Assembly: GCA_937899785.1 (NCBI GenBank)
Contig: CALCCG010000080.1
Location: 1-48,110, forward strand
From: an uncultured Erythrobacter sp.
GTDB taxonomy: Bacteria > Pseudomonadota > Alphaproteobacteria > Sphingomonadales > Sphingomonadaceae
Reading direction: 5' to 3'
DNA: 48,110 bases
The translations under genes were made by a program, and so were the position numbers. The notes beneath the pieces were generated by a model that saw only the letters and a program-made list of their open reading frames with translations, had not been told where the DNA came from and ran no database searches. Position 1 is the stretch's first letter. Every line of letters begins with the position of its first letter. Positions 8,834-17,226 of this stretch are shown here, piece by piece.

Positions 8834-10063
8834 TCAGCCGTCAAATCTCGACAAAAGCATTGAGCCGTTAGTGCCGCCAAAACCGAAGCTGTTGGTCATC
8901 ACCGTATCGAGCCCCGCGTTCTCAACGATCCGGGTTGCGATCTCTTCTGGCTTGAGCGCTGGATCGAGTGTTTCCACATTGATCGAGGGAATGATGAAAT
9001 CGTCCTGCAAGGCCAGCAGGCAATAGACCGCCTCTTGCGCGCCCGTGGCGCCCTGGCTGTGACCCGTCATCGACTTGGTCGAGCTGACAGGCGGCGTCGC
9101 GCCTTCTCCGAACACGCGGCGAACCGCCTCAATCTCGCCAACGTCGCCGACCGGCGTCGAAGTGCCATGCGCGTTGATATAGCTGACTTTCCGATCTTCG
9201 CTGAGCGTCTTCACGGCCCCGCGCATCGCGCGCTCGCCGCCCTCGCCGGAAGGCGCAACCATGTCGGCCCCATCGGATGTGGCGCAAAAACCGGTGACTT
9301 CGGCGTAGATCTTGGCGCCCCGTGCCTGAGCGTGTTCGAGGCTTTCAAGAACCACCATCGCGCCGCCGCCGCCAATCACAAAACCATCGCGGTCCGCGTC
9401 AAAGGCGCGGCTTGCTCGCTCGGGTGTGTCGTTATACTTGCTGGACATGGCGCCCATGGCGTCAAACAGGCATGACAGCGTCCAGTCAAGTTCTTCGCCC
9501 CCGCCGCCAAACATCACATCCTGCTGGCCCAGCGCGATTTGCTGCGCGGCCATACCGATGCAGTGCAGCGAGGTGGAGCAGGCCGAAGTGATCGAAAAGT
9601 TCACGCCCTTGATTTGATAGGCGGTCGCTAGATTGGCGCTCACGGTCGAGGACATCGTCTTGGGCACGGCAAAAGGCCCAATGCGTTTGGTCGCGCCCGA
9701 TTTGAGCACCGTTTGATGGGCCGCCAGCATCGCCGACGTTGACGGGCCACCCGAGCCCGCGATCACTCCTGTCATCGGATTGATCACATCGCTCTCTTCG
9801 AGGCCCGCATCAGCGATGGCCTGCCCCATGGCAATGTAGGCGTAGGCTGCGCCAGGCCCCATGAAGCGCAAAGTGCGCTTGTCGACATGCTCTGAAACAG
9901 CAAGGTTGATCGAACCCGCAATTTGCGAGCGAAACCCGTGATCGGCCATGTCTTCGTTGAAGGAAATCCCCGATTTGCCCGCTTTGAGCGAAGCGAGCAC
10001 TTCGGTGGCGTTGTTCCCGATCGAGGAGACGATCCCCAGCCCTGTTATGACGACGCGGCGCAT
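8834..10063 (-). CDS. fabB: 3-oxoacyl-[acyl-carrier-protein] synthase I, FabB
   Basis: FabB condenses malonyl-ACP with acyl-ACP and is needed to elongate cis-3-decenoyl-ACP to unsaturated fatty acids. The 409-residue protein has the Cys-His-His triad at about C162 (SACSTS), H299 (NAHGTSTP) and H335 ([10 protein letters not shown]), almost the same spacing as E. coli FabB. It ends with the glycine-rich [12 protein letters not shown]. The pairing with fabA directly upstream supports FabB rather than FabF. It lies 27 bases after fabA and 41 before fabI on the same strand, so a single transcript is likely. Confidence 0.96.
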   Translation of the reverse strand: MRRVVITGLGIVSSIGNNATEVLASLKAGKSGISFNEDMADHGFRSQIAGSINLAVSEHVDKRTLRFMGPGAAYAYIAMGQAIADAGLEESDVINPMTGVIAGSGGPSTSAMLAAHQTVLKSGATKRIGPFAVPKTMSSTVSANLATAYQIKGVNFSITSACSTSLHCIGMAAQQIALGQQDVMFGGGGEELDWTLSCLFDAMGAMSSKYNDTPERASRAFDADRDGFVIGGGGAMVVLESLEHAQARGAKIYAEVTGFCATSDGADMVAPSGEGGERAMRGAVKTLSEDRKVSYINAHGTSTPVGDVGEIEAVRRVFGEGATPPVSSTKSMTGHSQGATGAQEAVYCLLALQDDFIIPSINVETLDPALKPEEIATRIVENAGLDTVMTNSFGFGGTNGSMLLSRFDG

Positions 10064-10090
10064 ATTCTCTTTCTTTCGCCCCCCATACCC

Positions 10091-10600
10091 TCAGGCCTCG
10101 GACAAAGCGACTTTCATGTCTTTGACGGTGTAGATGACTTCGCCATCGGCCTCGACCCGTCCATCGGCGACGCCCATGGTCAGGCGCCGACTTTGAACGG
10201 CCTTGGTGAAATCGACAAAATAGGTGAGCTTTTCGCGATCGGGGCGCACCATGCCGGTGAGCTTGACCTCGCCAACGCCGAGGGCGTAGCCGCGTCCCTT
10301 CCAACCTCGCCAGCCCAGGTTGAAGCCTGTGAGCTGCCATAAGCCATCAAGCCCAAGACAGCCCGGCATGATCGGATTGCCGGGGAAATGGCAATCGAAG
10401 AACCAAAGATCGGGCGTGATGTCGAATTCGGCCACCACATGGCCTTTGCCGTGAGGACCCGCATCGCCCGAAATGTCGGTGATCCGATCCATCATCAGCA
10501 TGGGCGGTGCAGGCAATTGCGCGTTGCCGGGGCCGAACAGTTCGCCGCGCGCGCACTTCAGCAGATCGTCGCGGTCAAAGCTGGTTGGGAAACTGGTCAT
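10091..10600 (-). CDS. fabA: 3-hydroxydecanoyl-[ACP] dehydratase/isomerase, FabA
   Basis: FabA dehydrates 3-hydroxydecanoyl-ACP and isomerises the product to cis-3-decenoyl-ACP, the branch point to unsaturated fatty acids under all oxygen conditions. The 169-residue hot-dog protein has the catalytic pair at about H71 in [11 protein letters not shown] and D85 in GLDGLWQL, matching E. coli H70/D84. It is the first gene of the fab operon; the 117 bases upstream to the methyltransferase gene probably contain the promoter. I could not identify a defined repressor site such as a FabR or Irr box. Confidence 0.97.
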   Translation of the reverse strand: MTSFPTSFDRDDLLKCARGELFGPGNAQLPAPPMLMMDRITDISGDAGPHGKGHVVAEFDITPDLWFFDCHFPGNPIMPGCLGLDGLWQLTGFNLGWRGWKGRGYALGVGEVKLTGMVRPDREKLTYFVDFTKAVQSRRLTMGVADGRVEADGEVIYTVKDMKVALSEA

Positions 10601-10717
10601 CCCCGTCGATACCCCTCATATTCTGGTTCCTCGCCTGAGGCGGCGCCTAGCACCCCGCTTGGTCGAGGAAAAGAGCGCATGGCCCCCGGTTGATAAGTGA
10701 GTGTTTGTGGCGAAAGC

Positions 10718-11443
10718 TCACGCGCCCGTGCTGGCGCAAACTTCGATATTGGCGGGTTCGGTGCGCGATGAACCGCGTTCGAACCGCGCAAAATACCCTT
10801 CGATATCCGGCTTCTCAGTGAACTCAAGGAGATGGTAGCCCACCGCCTCAAACTCGCAAAACAACAGGGCGTGAGGGATACCGCGCTGTCCAATCGGGCG
10901 CTCAGCTTCCACAATTATGATCTCTCCGCCCTCGCTGAGCGCGGGCCATAGACGCCACAGAAACGCATAAGGTTCGGTCACCTCGTGATAGACGTGAACG
11001 ATAAAGATGCGGTCAAAGCTGTCGACGGGTAGCTGCGGGTCGTCGGGTTCGCCCAGCTTGATCGAGATATTCTCAAGCCGCTCGCGTTCGACCCGGCTTC
11101 CCAGACGATCGAGCGCGCCGCGATCAATATCCTGCGCCAGAACGCGACCTGTTTCGCCCACCCTTTCCGCGAGGCGGACGGTGTAATACCCTTCGCCGGC
11201 ACCAATATCGGCGACGGTCATCCCGGGTGAAATCTCGGCAAGATCCATCACCTTGACGGCCTCACCGCGCTCATCGCGCGCGTCCTCAGTGGAGAATTCG
11301 CTGAAGGATTCCTCGGTTAAGGGCCGGTCGGGCAACGGGAATTCCAGCGCGGTTTCCAGCCGGTCATCGCCGCCCATCGCATCGCACCCGGTCAAGGCCA
11401 AGACAAAGGCGTACAACACCAACGGGCCCGCGCGCTCTATCAC
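10718..11443 (-). CDS. Lipoprotein with a SAM-dependent methyltransferase-like domain
   Basis: The 241-residue product starts with a hydrophobic stretch ending in lipobox LTGC (C20), so it looks exported and lipid-anchored. The rest is a class I methyltransferase fold: motif I VADIGAGEGYYTVRLAE, an acidic residue at the end of strand 2 (AQDIDRG), and FDRIFIVHVYHEV. Signal-bearing methyltransferase-like proteins (COG4798-type) are known in proteobacteria, but SAM is not expected in the periplasm, so its activity is uncertain. Its GTG start overlaps the prfB TGA (GTGA), so it is coupled to release factor 2. If the first residues were not cleaved it could instead be an inner-membrane-anchored cytoplasmic enzyme. 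Confidence 0.8.
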   Translation of the reverse strand: MIERAGPLVLYAFVLALTGCDAMGGDDRLETALEFPLPDRPLTEESFSEFSTEDARDERGEAVKVMDLAEISPGMTVADIGAGEGYYTVRLAERVGETGRVLAQDIDRGALDRLGSRVERERLENISIKLGEPDDPQLPVDSFDRIFIVHVYHEVTEPYAFLWRLWPALSEGGEIIIVEAERPIGQRGIPHALLFCEFEAVGYHLLEFTEKPDIEGYFARFERGSSRTEPANIEVCASTGA

Positions 11444-12567
11444 TCAACATCCTCCACATCGACCGTCTCGCCCGTCACCCGCTGAGCGAGCGCAGCGGAT
11501 ATAAACGGGTCGATCTCACCATCCAGCACCTTGTCAGGTGAACTGGACGTGACCCCGGTGCGCAGGTCTTTGACCATCTGATAAGGCTGCAGGACGTAAG
11601 AACGGATCTGGTGCCCCCACCCAATCTCGCTCTTCTCCTGATACTCGCCCGAAGCCGCCGCTTCGCGCTCAGCCATCTCGCGCTCAAACAGGCGCGCTTT
11701 GAGCATGTTCATCGCGGTTGCACGGTTCTTGTGTTGCGAACGATCGTTCTGGCTTGCCACCACGATGCCGGTGGGTTGGTGCGTAATCCGCACAGCGCTG
11801 TCGGTTGTGTTGACGTGCTGGCCGCCCGCTCCGGACGCGCGGTACGTGTCAATTTTGAGGTCCGCGGGGTTGATCTCGATGTCGATATCATCGTCGATCA
11901 CCGGGTAGACCCAAACGCTGGAGAAGCTCGTATGACGCTTGGCCGCGCTGTCATACGGGCTGATGCGGACCAGGCGGTGGACGCCGCTCTCCGTCTTGCC
12001 GTAGCCGTAAGCGTTCTCGCCCTTGAGCAGCAGCGTCGCCGACTTGATCCCGGCCTGATCACCCGCCTGATATTCGACCGTTTCGACCTTGAAACCGCGC
12101 CGCTCAGCCCAGCGCGCGTACATGCGAAACAGCATTTCGGCCCAGTCCTGGCTTTCGGTGCCACCCGCGCCTGCGTGAATTTCGAGATAGGTGTCGTTGG
12201 CATCGGCTTCGCCCGAAAGCAGCGCCTGCACCTTGTCCGCGTCCGCGCGGTCCGCGAGTCGTTCAAGCGTGGAAAGACCGTCGGCAACGATGCTATCCTC
12301 GCCTTCCATCTCGCCCATCTCGATGAACTCAACCGAGTCGGCCATCTCAGCGGAAATCTCGTTGACGGTGCCGACCGCGTCTTCGAGCTGCTTTTGCTCG
12401 CGGCTGATCTTTTGCGCTTCCTTGGGATTGTCCCAAAGGCTTGGGTCCTGCACGCGGGCGTTCAGCTCATCCAGACGCCGCAAAGCCCTCTCCCAGTCGA
12501 GCGACTGGCGCACAAGATCAAGCGCCGCCTCGATCCGATCTATATGAGCTTGGGCCTCGGCCCGCAT
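11440..12567 (-). CDS. prfB: Peptide chain release factor 2
   Basis: RF2 recognises UAA and UGA and triggers peptide release. The 375-residue product has the GGQ motif in SGAGGQHVNTTDS and, in the codon-recognition position, SPY rather than the enterobacterial SPF (RISPYDSAAKRHTSF); I recall this variant as common in alphaproteobacteria. The N-terminus reads straight through from ATG 12567 with no in-frame stop, so the programmed +1 frameshift that autoregulates E. coli prfB is absent. The last base triplet overlaps the start of the methyltransferase-like lipoprotein gene. Confidence 0.96.
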   Translation of the reverse strand: MRAEAQAHIDRIEAALDLVRQSLDWERALRRLDELNARVQDPSLWDNPKEAQKISREQKQLEDAVGTVNEISAEMADSVEFIEMGEMEGEDSIVADGLSTLERLADRADADKVQALLSGEADANDTYLEIHAGAGGTESQDWAEMLFRMYARWAERRGFKVETVEYQAGDQAGIKSATLLLKGENAYGYGKTESGVHRLVRISPYDSAAKRHTSFSSVWVYPVIDDDIDIEINPADLKIDTYRASGAGGQHVNTTDSAVRITHQPTGIVVASQNDRSQHKNRATAMNMLKARLFEREMAEREAAASGEYQEKSEIGWGHQIRSYVLQPYQMVKDLRTGVTSSSPDKVLDGEIDPFISAALAQRVTGETVDVEDVE

Positions 12568-12599
12568 GGCGTATCCTTCGCAAAATCAACAAGCCGCAT

Positions 12600-12652
12600 C
12601 CCCTAACGAGGGCGCGCCGATTGTAAAGCGGACCCGAGCTGCTCGTTGGGGG
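12600..12652 (-). terminator. Inverted repeat between the peroxiredoxin gene and prfB
   Basis: Eleven-base arms, CCCCTAACGAG (12600-12610) and CTCGTTGGGGG (12642-12652), pair with one G-U and enclose 31 bases. The repeat lies 26 bases past the peroxiredoxin stop and 33 bases ahead of the prfB start on the same strand. It may terminate the upstream message or structure the prfB leader. There is no U-tract. Confidence 0.42.
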
Positions 12653-12677
12653 TAGCGGGAAGCGCGCCGTTTGCAGT

Positions 12678-13208
12678 TTATCTGGAGAGGCTCTTTACAG
12701 CGGCCAGCGTGCGCCCGACATGTTCGCGATAATCGCCTGAGGTGTAAACGGTCGCGATCCGGCCATCCGTCGCGATGACATAGGACGTGCGGCTTGCATA
12801 AGGGCTCGACGGGCCGCCCACATCGTAATCTTCCATGAGATCAAGGCTGGCAACGCCTACGGGAAAGGCATCGCGGCATTCCTCGCGGCTAAAGCGCTTC
12901 AAGGTTTCGATATCGTCGTTCGACATGCCGATCACGCTCGCTCCTTCGGCGATGAACTTGGGCATGGCCTCGGCAAAGGCGTTGGCTTCCAGAGTGCAGC
13001 CCGAGGTGAACGCCTTGGGGTAGAAATAGAGCACGACCGGCCCCTGTTTCAGCGCCGTTGCAAGGCTGAACCCGAACTCTTTGCCGGCCATAGCGGCCTT
13101 TGTCGTGAAGACCGGCGCCTTGGCTCCTTCGGGAAGGTCAGCCTGCGCCGGGGCGGTGATCGCAAGGGCAGCAATGGCGGCAGCGACAAAACGGATGCGG
13201 TTGATCAT
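12678..13208 (-). CDS. Exported peroxiredoxin (AhpC/TSA, BCP-like)
   Basis: The 176-residue protein has a Sec signal peptide (residues 1-23, cleavage AQA/DL) followed by a thioredoxin-fold peroxiredoxin. The peroxidatic cysteine is in AFTSGCTLEA, and a second cysteine in EECRDAF could resolve it. Peroxiredoxins of this type reduce hydrogen peroxide and organic hydroperoxides using thiols. Export to the periplasm distinguishes it from the usual cytoplasmic BCP. It lies downstream of the PBP1A gene on the same strand, with 52 bases between, and upstream of prfB behind an inverted repeat. Confidence 0.9.
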   Translation of the reverse strand: MINRIRFVAAAIAALAITAPAQADLPEGAKAPVFTTKAAMAGKEFGFSLATALKQGPVVLYFYPKAFTSGCTLEANAFAEAMPKFIAEGASVIGMSNDDIETLKRFSREECRDAFPVGVASLDLMEDYDVGGPSSPYASRTSYVIATDGRIATVYTSGDYREHVGRTLAAVKSLSR

Positions 13209-13260
13209 GTGGAGCTAAACCTTTCAGCGCGCCGGTGGGTTCCCCCAGATAAAGACGACG

Positions 13261-15768
13261 TCAATAAATGCCGCCCTGATCCTCGGCAAAATTCTCTGGA
13301 ATGCCTTCTTCGCGCCCGCCCGCTTCGCCATTCCGCCCCGCTTCGATTAAGGCGAGGATTTCGGCGCGCTTGGCGGCGATTTCATCCTGACGGGTGGATC
13401 GGCTGGGCTCGGTGTCCGGCTTGAACGCCTCCCATATGATATCCGACAAGGGGTCATCGCTCGGCCAGCCTTCAAACACACGCTTACCCGTGCGCCGGTC
13501 GATACGGACCATCCGCACGCCCTCAGGGGCAACAGCGGGGAGATTGGACCAACGGTTGCGCGACTTTTCGATCACCGATCGGACAATCGGCGCGGCAATC
13601 GTCCCGCCATAGGCGTAGCCTCCCAGATTGCGCGGTGTATCAAAACCCAGATACGCGCCCACCACCATGCGCTGCGTTCCGCCCACGAACCACACATCCT
13701 TGGGGCCGGTCGTGGTGCCCGTTTTGCCAAACAGCGGCAGTTCCAGACTGCGCAGATTGGTCGCCGTGCCACGGGTGATCACGCCTTCGAGCATATGCAT
13801 CGTCTGAAACGCGGTGCGCGCGTCCATCGCCTGACGCCCTTTCAATCCCATGCGCGGCATCGCCGAACCGTCCCATTCATCCATGTTGCAATTGCGGCAA
13901 TTGCGCGTGTCCGCGCGCCAGATCACTTTGCCGCGCCGATCCTGCACGTAATCGATAACCGTGGGGGTGTTGAAACGGCCGTGATTGGCAAGCGCTGAAT
14001 AGGCCGCGACCATGCGCATCACGGTGCTCTCTTCCGAACCCAGCGCCGTGGCCGCGTAAGGGTCCGCTTCGCCAATTTCCAGACTCTCAATGGTTTCGAC
14101 CACGTTGTCCATTCCGGCCTGCATGCCGATTTGAACCGTCATAATATTCTGCGACTGTTCCAAGCCATAGCGCATCGGAAACTGCCCCGTGCGCCCGCCA
14201 CGAATGCACTTCTCGCCAAGATTGGAGCCCTGATAATAGCAGAACTGCGAGTTATCGATCTGGGTCGAGGGCGTCATCCCCTGGTCAAGCCCGGTGGCGT
14301 AGACAAAGGGTTTGATAGTCGAGCCCGGTTGGCGAAAGGCTTGCGTCGCGCGGTTAAAGTCGCCCAGACGATCATCAAAGCCGCCCTGCATCGCCAGCAC
14401 CCGGCCATATTGCGCATGCTGGATCACAAGTCCGCCCTGCGCTTCTGGCAGATTGGCGATCCGATAGCCGCCCTCATAGGGTTCGACCGCAATCACATCA
14501 CCCGGCTTTAGGGTCCGGGGCGGGTTTACCAGAGGCGCTTCAACGCCATCGGTGAAGCCGACGCTTGCCGAAGCGCCCGCACGCTGGGTAACCACCCCCA
14601 CGCGCCAATCTTCATAAGTGACGTTGAGATACGAGCTCGCCAGCTGCCCGCGCCAATTGCCGGCGTCCATATCGATCGTCGCGATCGCGCCGCCCCAGGG
14701 ATTGCCACGCCCGCGATGGTAGCGCAAAAGCCCTTCGCGCAAGGCTTCGCGCGACGCGTTCTGCAAGTCCATGTCAAGCGAGGTGCGCACCCACAGCCCA
14801 CCCGCATAGACGCTGTTTCCGCCCTCCTCAGCGGTCTCGCCAAACTCGGCGATGAGCTGGCGCCGGACTTCTTCAAGGAAGTAACCGGCATCCGCGCTGC
14901 GCCGTGTGCGCTGGCGCGCCAAGCCCAGCGGCATAGCGCTCGCCGCGGCGCGCTCAGATTCGGTGATGTAGCCGTTGTCTTCCATCTGGCTGAGCACGAA
15001 GGCCCGCCGCGACAGCGCCGCCTGTTCCTCTCCGCGCCGACCATAGCGCTCAGGCGCCTTAGGCAAGATCGCAAGAAACGCCATTTCGTGCAGGTCCAGC
15101 TCGGCCACATCCTTGTCAAAATAGGCACGAGCCGCCGCCTGCACGCCGAAAGAGCGCCGCCCAAGCGGGATTTCGTTGAGATACAGTTCCAGAATCTCCT
15201 GCTTGCTCAACACCCCTTCGATGCGGCTGGCGAGGATCATCTCCTTCAGCTTGCGCGTGACCGAATATTCATCGCCCAAAAGCAAAATCTTGGCGAGCTG
15301 CTGGGTGATCGTTGATCCCCCCACCGCTCGCTCGCCCGATCCGTATTTGGTCGCATAATCGAACACCGCGTTGGCGGTGCCAGTGAAATCAACGCCGCCA
15401 TGCGAGTAAAAGGTCTTGTCCTCCGCAGAGATATACGCCTGCTTTAGCCGTTCGGGAAAGTCGCCATATTGCAGCTGCACCCGGCGCTCACGCGCGTAGG
15501 AATGGACGATCTCTCCATCGATCCCGCGCACTACAGTGGGCAGCGGCGTTTCGTATTCGAGCAAGCTTTCCGCGTCCGGCAAATCACTTGCCAGCCAGAA
15601 GAACACCGCGATCCACAAAGCCACCGCCAGCGCACCGGCGATCACCAGCAGCTTGTACCAGATGCTCGCGCGCCATTTGCCGAGCAGCCAAGCCCCCGCG
15701 CCGCTGATGTCGCGGTTCAGGCGGCTGCGAGCGTAGGCGAAGAACGGAAGATCGGCGGTATCGGTCAT
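13261..15768 (-). CDS. mrcA: Penicillin-binding protein 1A (bifunctional glycosyltransferase/transpeptidase)
   Basis: The 835-residue class A PBP polymerises and cross-links peptidoglycan. In order: a short cytoplasmic tail, one membrane helix (about residues 36-58), the GT51 glycosyltransferase domain with AEDKTFYSHGGVD and GGSTITQQLAKILLLG, and the transpeptidase with the SxxK serine in RQPGSTIKPFVYA, the SxN motif in EQSQNIM, and KTGTT in LFGKTGTTTG. A CNMD-containing loop with paired cysteines (NCRNCN) lies before the KTG motif. The C-terminus ends in a charged, probably disordered tail. It follows the amidase gene by 106 bases when both are measured between chosen ends, suggesting a cell-wall operon. 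Confidence 0.96.
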   Translation of the reverse strand: MTDTADLPFFAYARSRLNRDISGAGAWLLGKWRASIWYKLLVIAGALAVALWIAVFFWLASDLPDAESLLEYETPLPTVVRGIDGEIVHSYARERRVQLQYGDFPERLKQAYISAEDKTFYSHGGVDFTGTANAVFDYATKYGSGERAVGGSTITQQLAKILLLGDEYSVTRKLKEMILASRIEGVLSKQEILELYLNEIPLGRRSFGVQAAARAYFDKDVAELDLHEMAFLAILPKAPERYGRRGEEQAALSRRAFVLSQMEDNGYITESERAAASAMPLGLARQRTRRSADAGYFLEEVRRQLIAEFGETAEEGGNSVYAGGLWVRTSLDMDLQNASREALREGLLRYHRGRGNPWGGAIATIDMDAGNWRGQLASSYLNVTYEDWRVGVVTQRAGASASVGFTDGVEAPLVNPPRTLKPGDVIAVEPYEGGYRIANLPEAQGGLVIQHAQYGRVLAMQGGFDDRLGDFNRATQAFRQPGSTIKPFVYATGLDQGMTPSTQIDNSQFCYYQGSNLGEKCIRGGRTGQFPMRYGLEQSQNIMTVQIGMQAGMDNVVETIESLEIGEADPYAATALGSEESTVMRMVAAYSALANHGRFNTPTVIDYVQDRRGKVIWRADTRNCRNCNMDEWDGSAMPRMGLKGRQAMDARTAFQTMHMLEGVITRGTATNLRSLELPLFGKTGTTTGPKDVWFVGGTQRMVVGAYLGFDTPRNLGGYAYGGTIAAPIVRSVIEKSRNRWSNLPAVAPEGVRMVRIDRRTGKRVFEGWPSDDPLSDIIWEAFKPDTEPSRSTRQDEIAAKRAEILALIEAGRNGEAGGREEGIPENFAEDQGGIY

Positions 15769-15858
15769 GATGCGGGGCGAGAGTTACAACAGGGTTCGGG
15801 CCGGTTCCAGCGCTTTCGGCGCTAATGCGGTGAGCGGCGTTGAGAGAAAGGCGATGCG

Positions 15859-16752
15859 CTATGCGTCGGGTGCGATCACCTCTTCGATATCGGTGCGCCG
15901 GGCGAAATAGACGCGGATCGCGCGTGCGAGCACGTCAGCGTACGCGTTGCGTCCCTCTTGCGTGGTGAGCTTGGCTCGGTCTTCGCGGTTGGTGACAAAG
16001 CCGCTCTCAAACAGCACGGCGGGAACATCGGGCGCGCGCAGCACCGCCAACGCCGCCGAGCGCAAGGCCGCCGGGTGAAAGGCGATACGTTCCTGTCCCT
16101 CGCGCTCTATCAAACGGGCAAATTCGGTCGATTCCTCTTGTGTGCGCCCTTGCGAGAGTTCGACCAGCATCTTGCTGACCACATCGCCCTGATCCTCAAT
16201 CTCGACCCCGTTCAAGCGATCCGCGTTGTTCTCTCGCGCCGCAAAGCGCGCCGCGGCCTCGCTCGAAGCTTCGTTCGACAAGGTGTAGATGCTGGCGCCC
16301 GACACCTGGCTGAGATCGCCCGCGGAATCGGCGTGGATCGACAGAAACAGGTCCGCCCCCAGTTGGCGCGCGATTTCCGGGCGCTCTGCAAGAGTAACGA
16401 TCCGGTCCGTCTCACGCGTCATCGCCACGCGCACCCCGCCTTGTTCGACCAGGATATCGCGCAGCCGCAAGGCGATTGCGAGAACCACGTCCTTTTCACG
16501 CACCCCGCCGCCGACAGCGCCCGGATCGCGGCCGCCATGGCCTGCATCTATAACAATCAGCGGCCGCGCCGGATCATCGGGTCCGTAAATCCGTCGGACG
16601 CGTGAGGAAGCGGCCGAGCCGCCAAGCGCGAATGTCTGGACGTATTCGCGCCCCCAGATTGGAATCGGAATCGTCTCATCAAGCGCGATCGCGCCGCCCA
16701 CCACCAAAACTGGCAGGGCCAAGACAAGCAGCAAAAGGTCACGCACACTCAT
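15859..16752 (-). CDS. N-acetylmuramoyl-L-alanine amidase
   Basis: This zinc amidase cleaves the peptide from muramic acid during cell separation. The product is 297 residues from the ATG at 16752 and begins with a signal or anchor helix (VRDLLLLVLALPVLVVGGA). The Amidase_3 landmarks are present: IDAGHGGRDPGA with a zinc histidine, a glutamate in VREKDV, FLSIHADS with the second histidine, and the catalytic glutamate in LFESGFVTN. No AMIN targeting domain is seen, unlike E. coli AmiC. It is upstream of the PBP1A gene on the same strand and divergent from rne. Confidence 0.93.
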   Translation of the reverse strand: MSVRDLLLLVLALPVLVVGGAIALDETIPIPIWGREYVQTFALGGSAASSRVRRIYGPDDPARPLIVIDAGHGGRDPGAVGGGVREKDVVLAIALRLRDILVEQGGVRVAMTRETDRIVTLAERPEIARQLGADLFLSIHADSAGDLSQVSGASIYTLSNEASSEAAARFAARENNADRLNGVEIEDQGDVVSKMLVELSQGRTQEESTEFARLIEREGQERIAFHPAALRSAALAVLRAPDVPAVLFESGFVTNREDRAKLTTQEGRNAYADVLARAIRVYFARRTDIEEVIAPDA

Positions 16753-17226
16753 GACGTCGGCCCGCTTAGGATGTTGCCGGGGGCCAGCGCAAGAGAGTTG
16801 CCTGTTGAAACCCACGGTGCTAGTCCGTTGATATTGGAGAGAGCTTAGGGCGAACGGATTGAATCCGTCTCATCTTGGCCCATCTCCTTTCCAACAGGCT
16901 CTTTTGGCCCCGTGCCATTCCTTTGCGAGCCTCTAACCAGGTTGATGCAGTGACGAGACGTATGGCCTCGCAGATTTGTCCGGAGCGCAAGGTTTGCGTG
17001 GCCCGACCAGCGAGCCAGCGCGCGCAAAGCTCCGCAAAGTCTTTCACGGCAGACACGAACATCGCGCAAAAACCAGAATCGGGACGGTTGGGGCAAAGCC
17101 AACTTAGCCCGGGTCGCCGCGCGAACATCCATTCGAGCGTTGGCCCTGCCAGCGCTCGTTATCACACAATGACGCGCCTGATGCCTTACGCAAGAGCAGC
17201 ATGGCCAGGCGCTTGGAGACACATAC
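16753..17226 (+). promoter_or_regulatory. Long leader and divergent promoter region of rne and the amidase gene
   Basis: About 470 bases without a credible gene separate the amidase start from the rne start. RNase E mRNAs in other proteobacteria often have long 5' untranslated regions used for self-cleavage control, so this could be such a leader; that is inference. A 15-base palindrome is at 16854-16868. I cannot define promoter boxes by eye. Confidence 0.45.
16854..16868. promoter_or_regulatory. 15-base palindrome upstream of the amidase gene and rne
   Basis: ACGGATT-G-AATCCGT is a perfect 7+1+7 palindrome. It sits about 100 bases ahead of the amidase start and 360 ahead of rne. The form suits a dimeric repressor operator, but no known consensus is recognised and a chance occurrence is possible. 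Confidence 0.35.

Noticed and set aside
11611..12606. 331-codon open frame on the plus strand
   Set aside because: Antisense to prfB; no protein-like motif.
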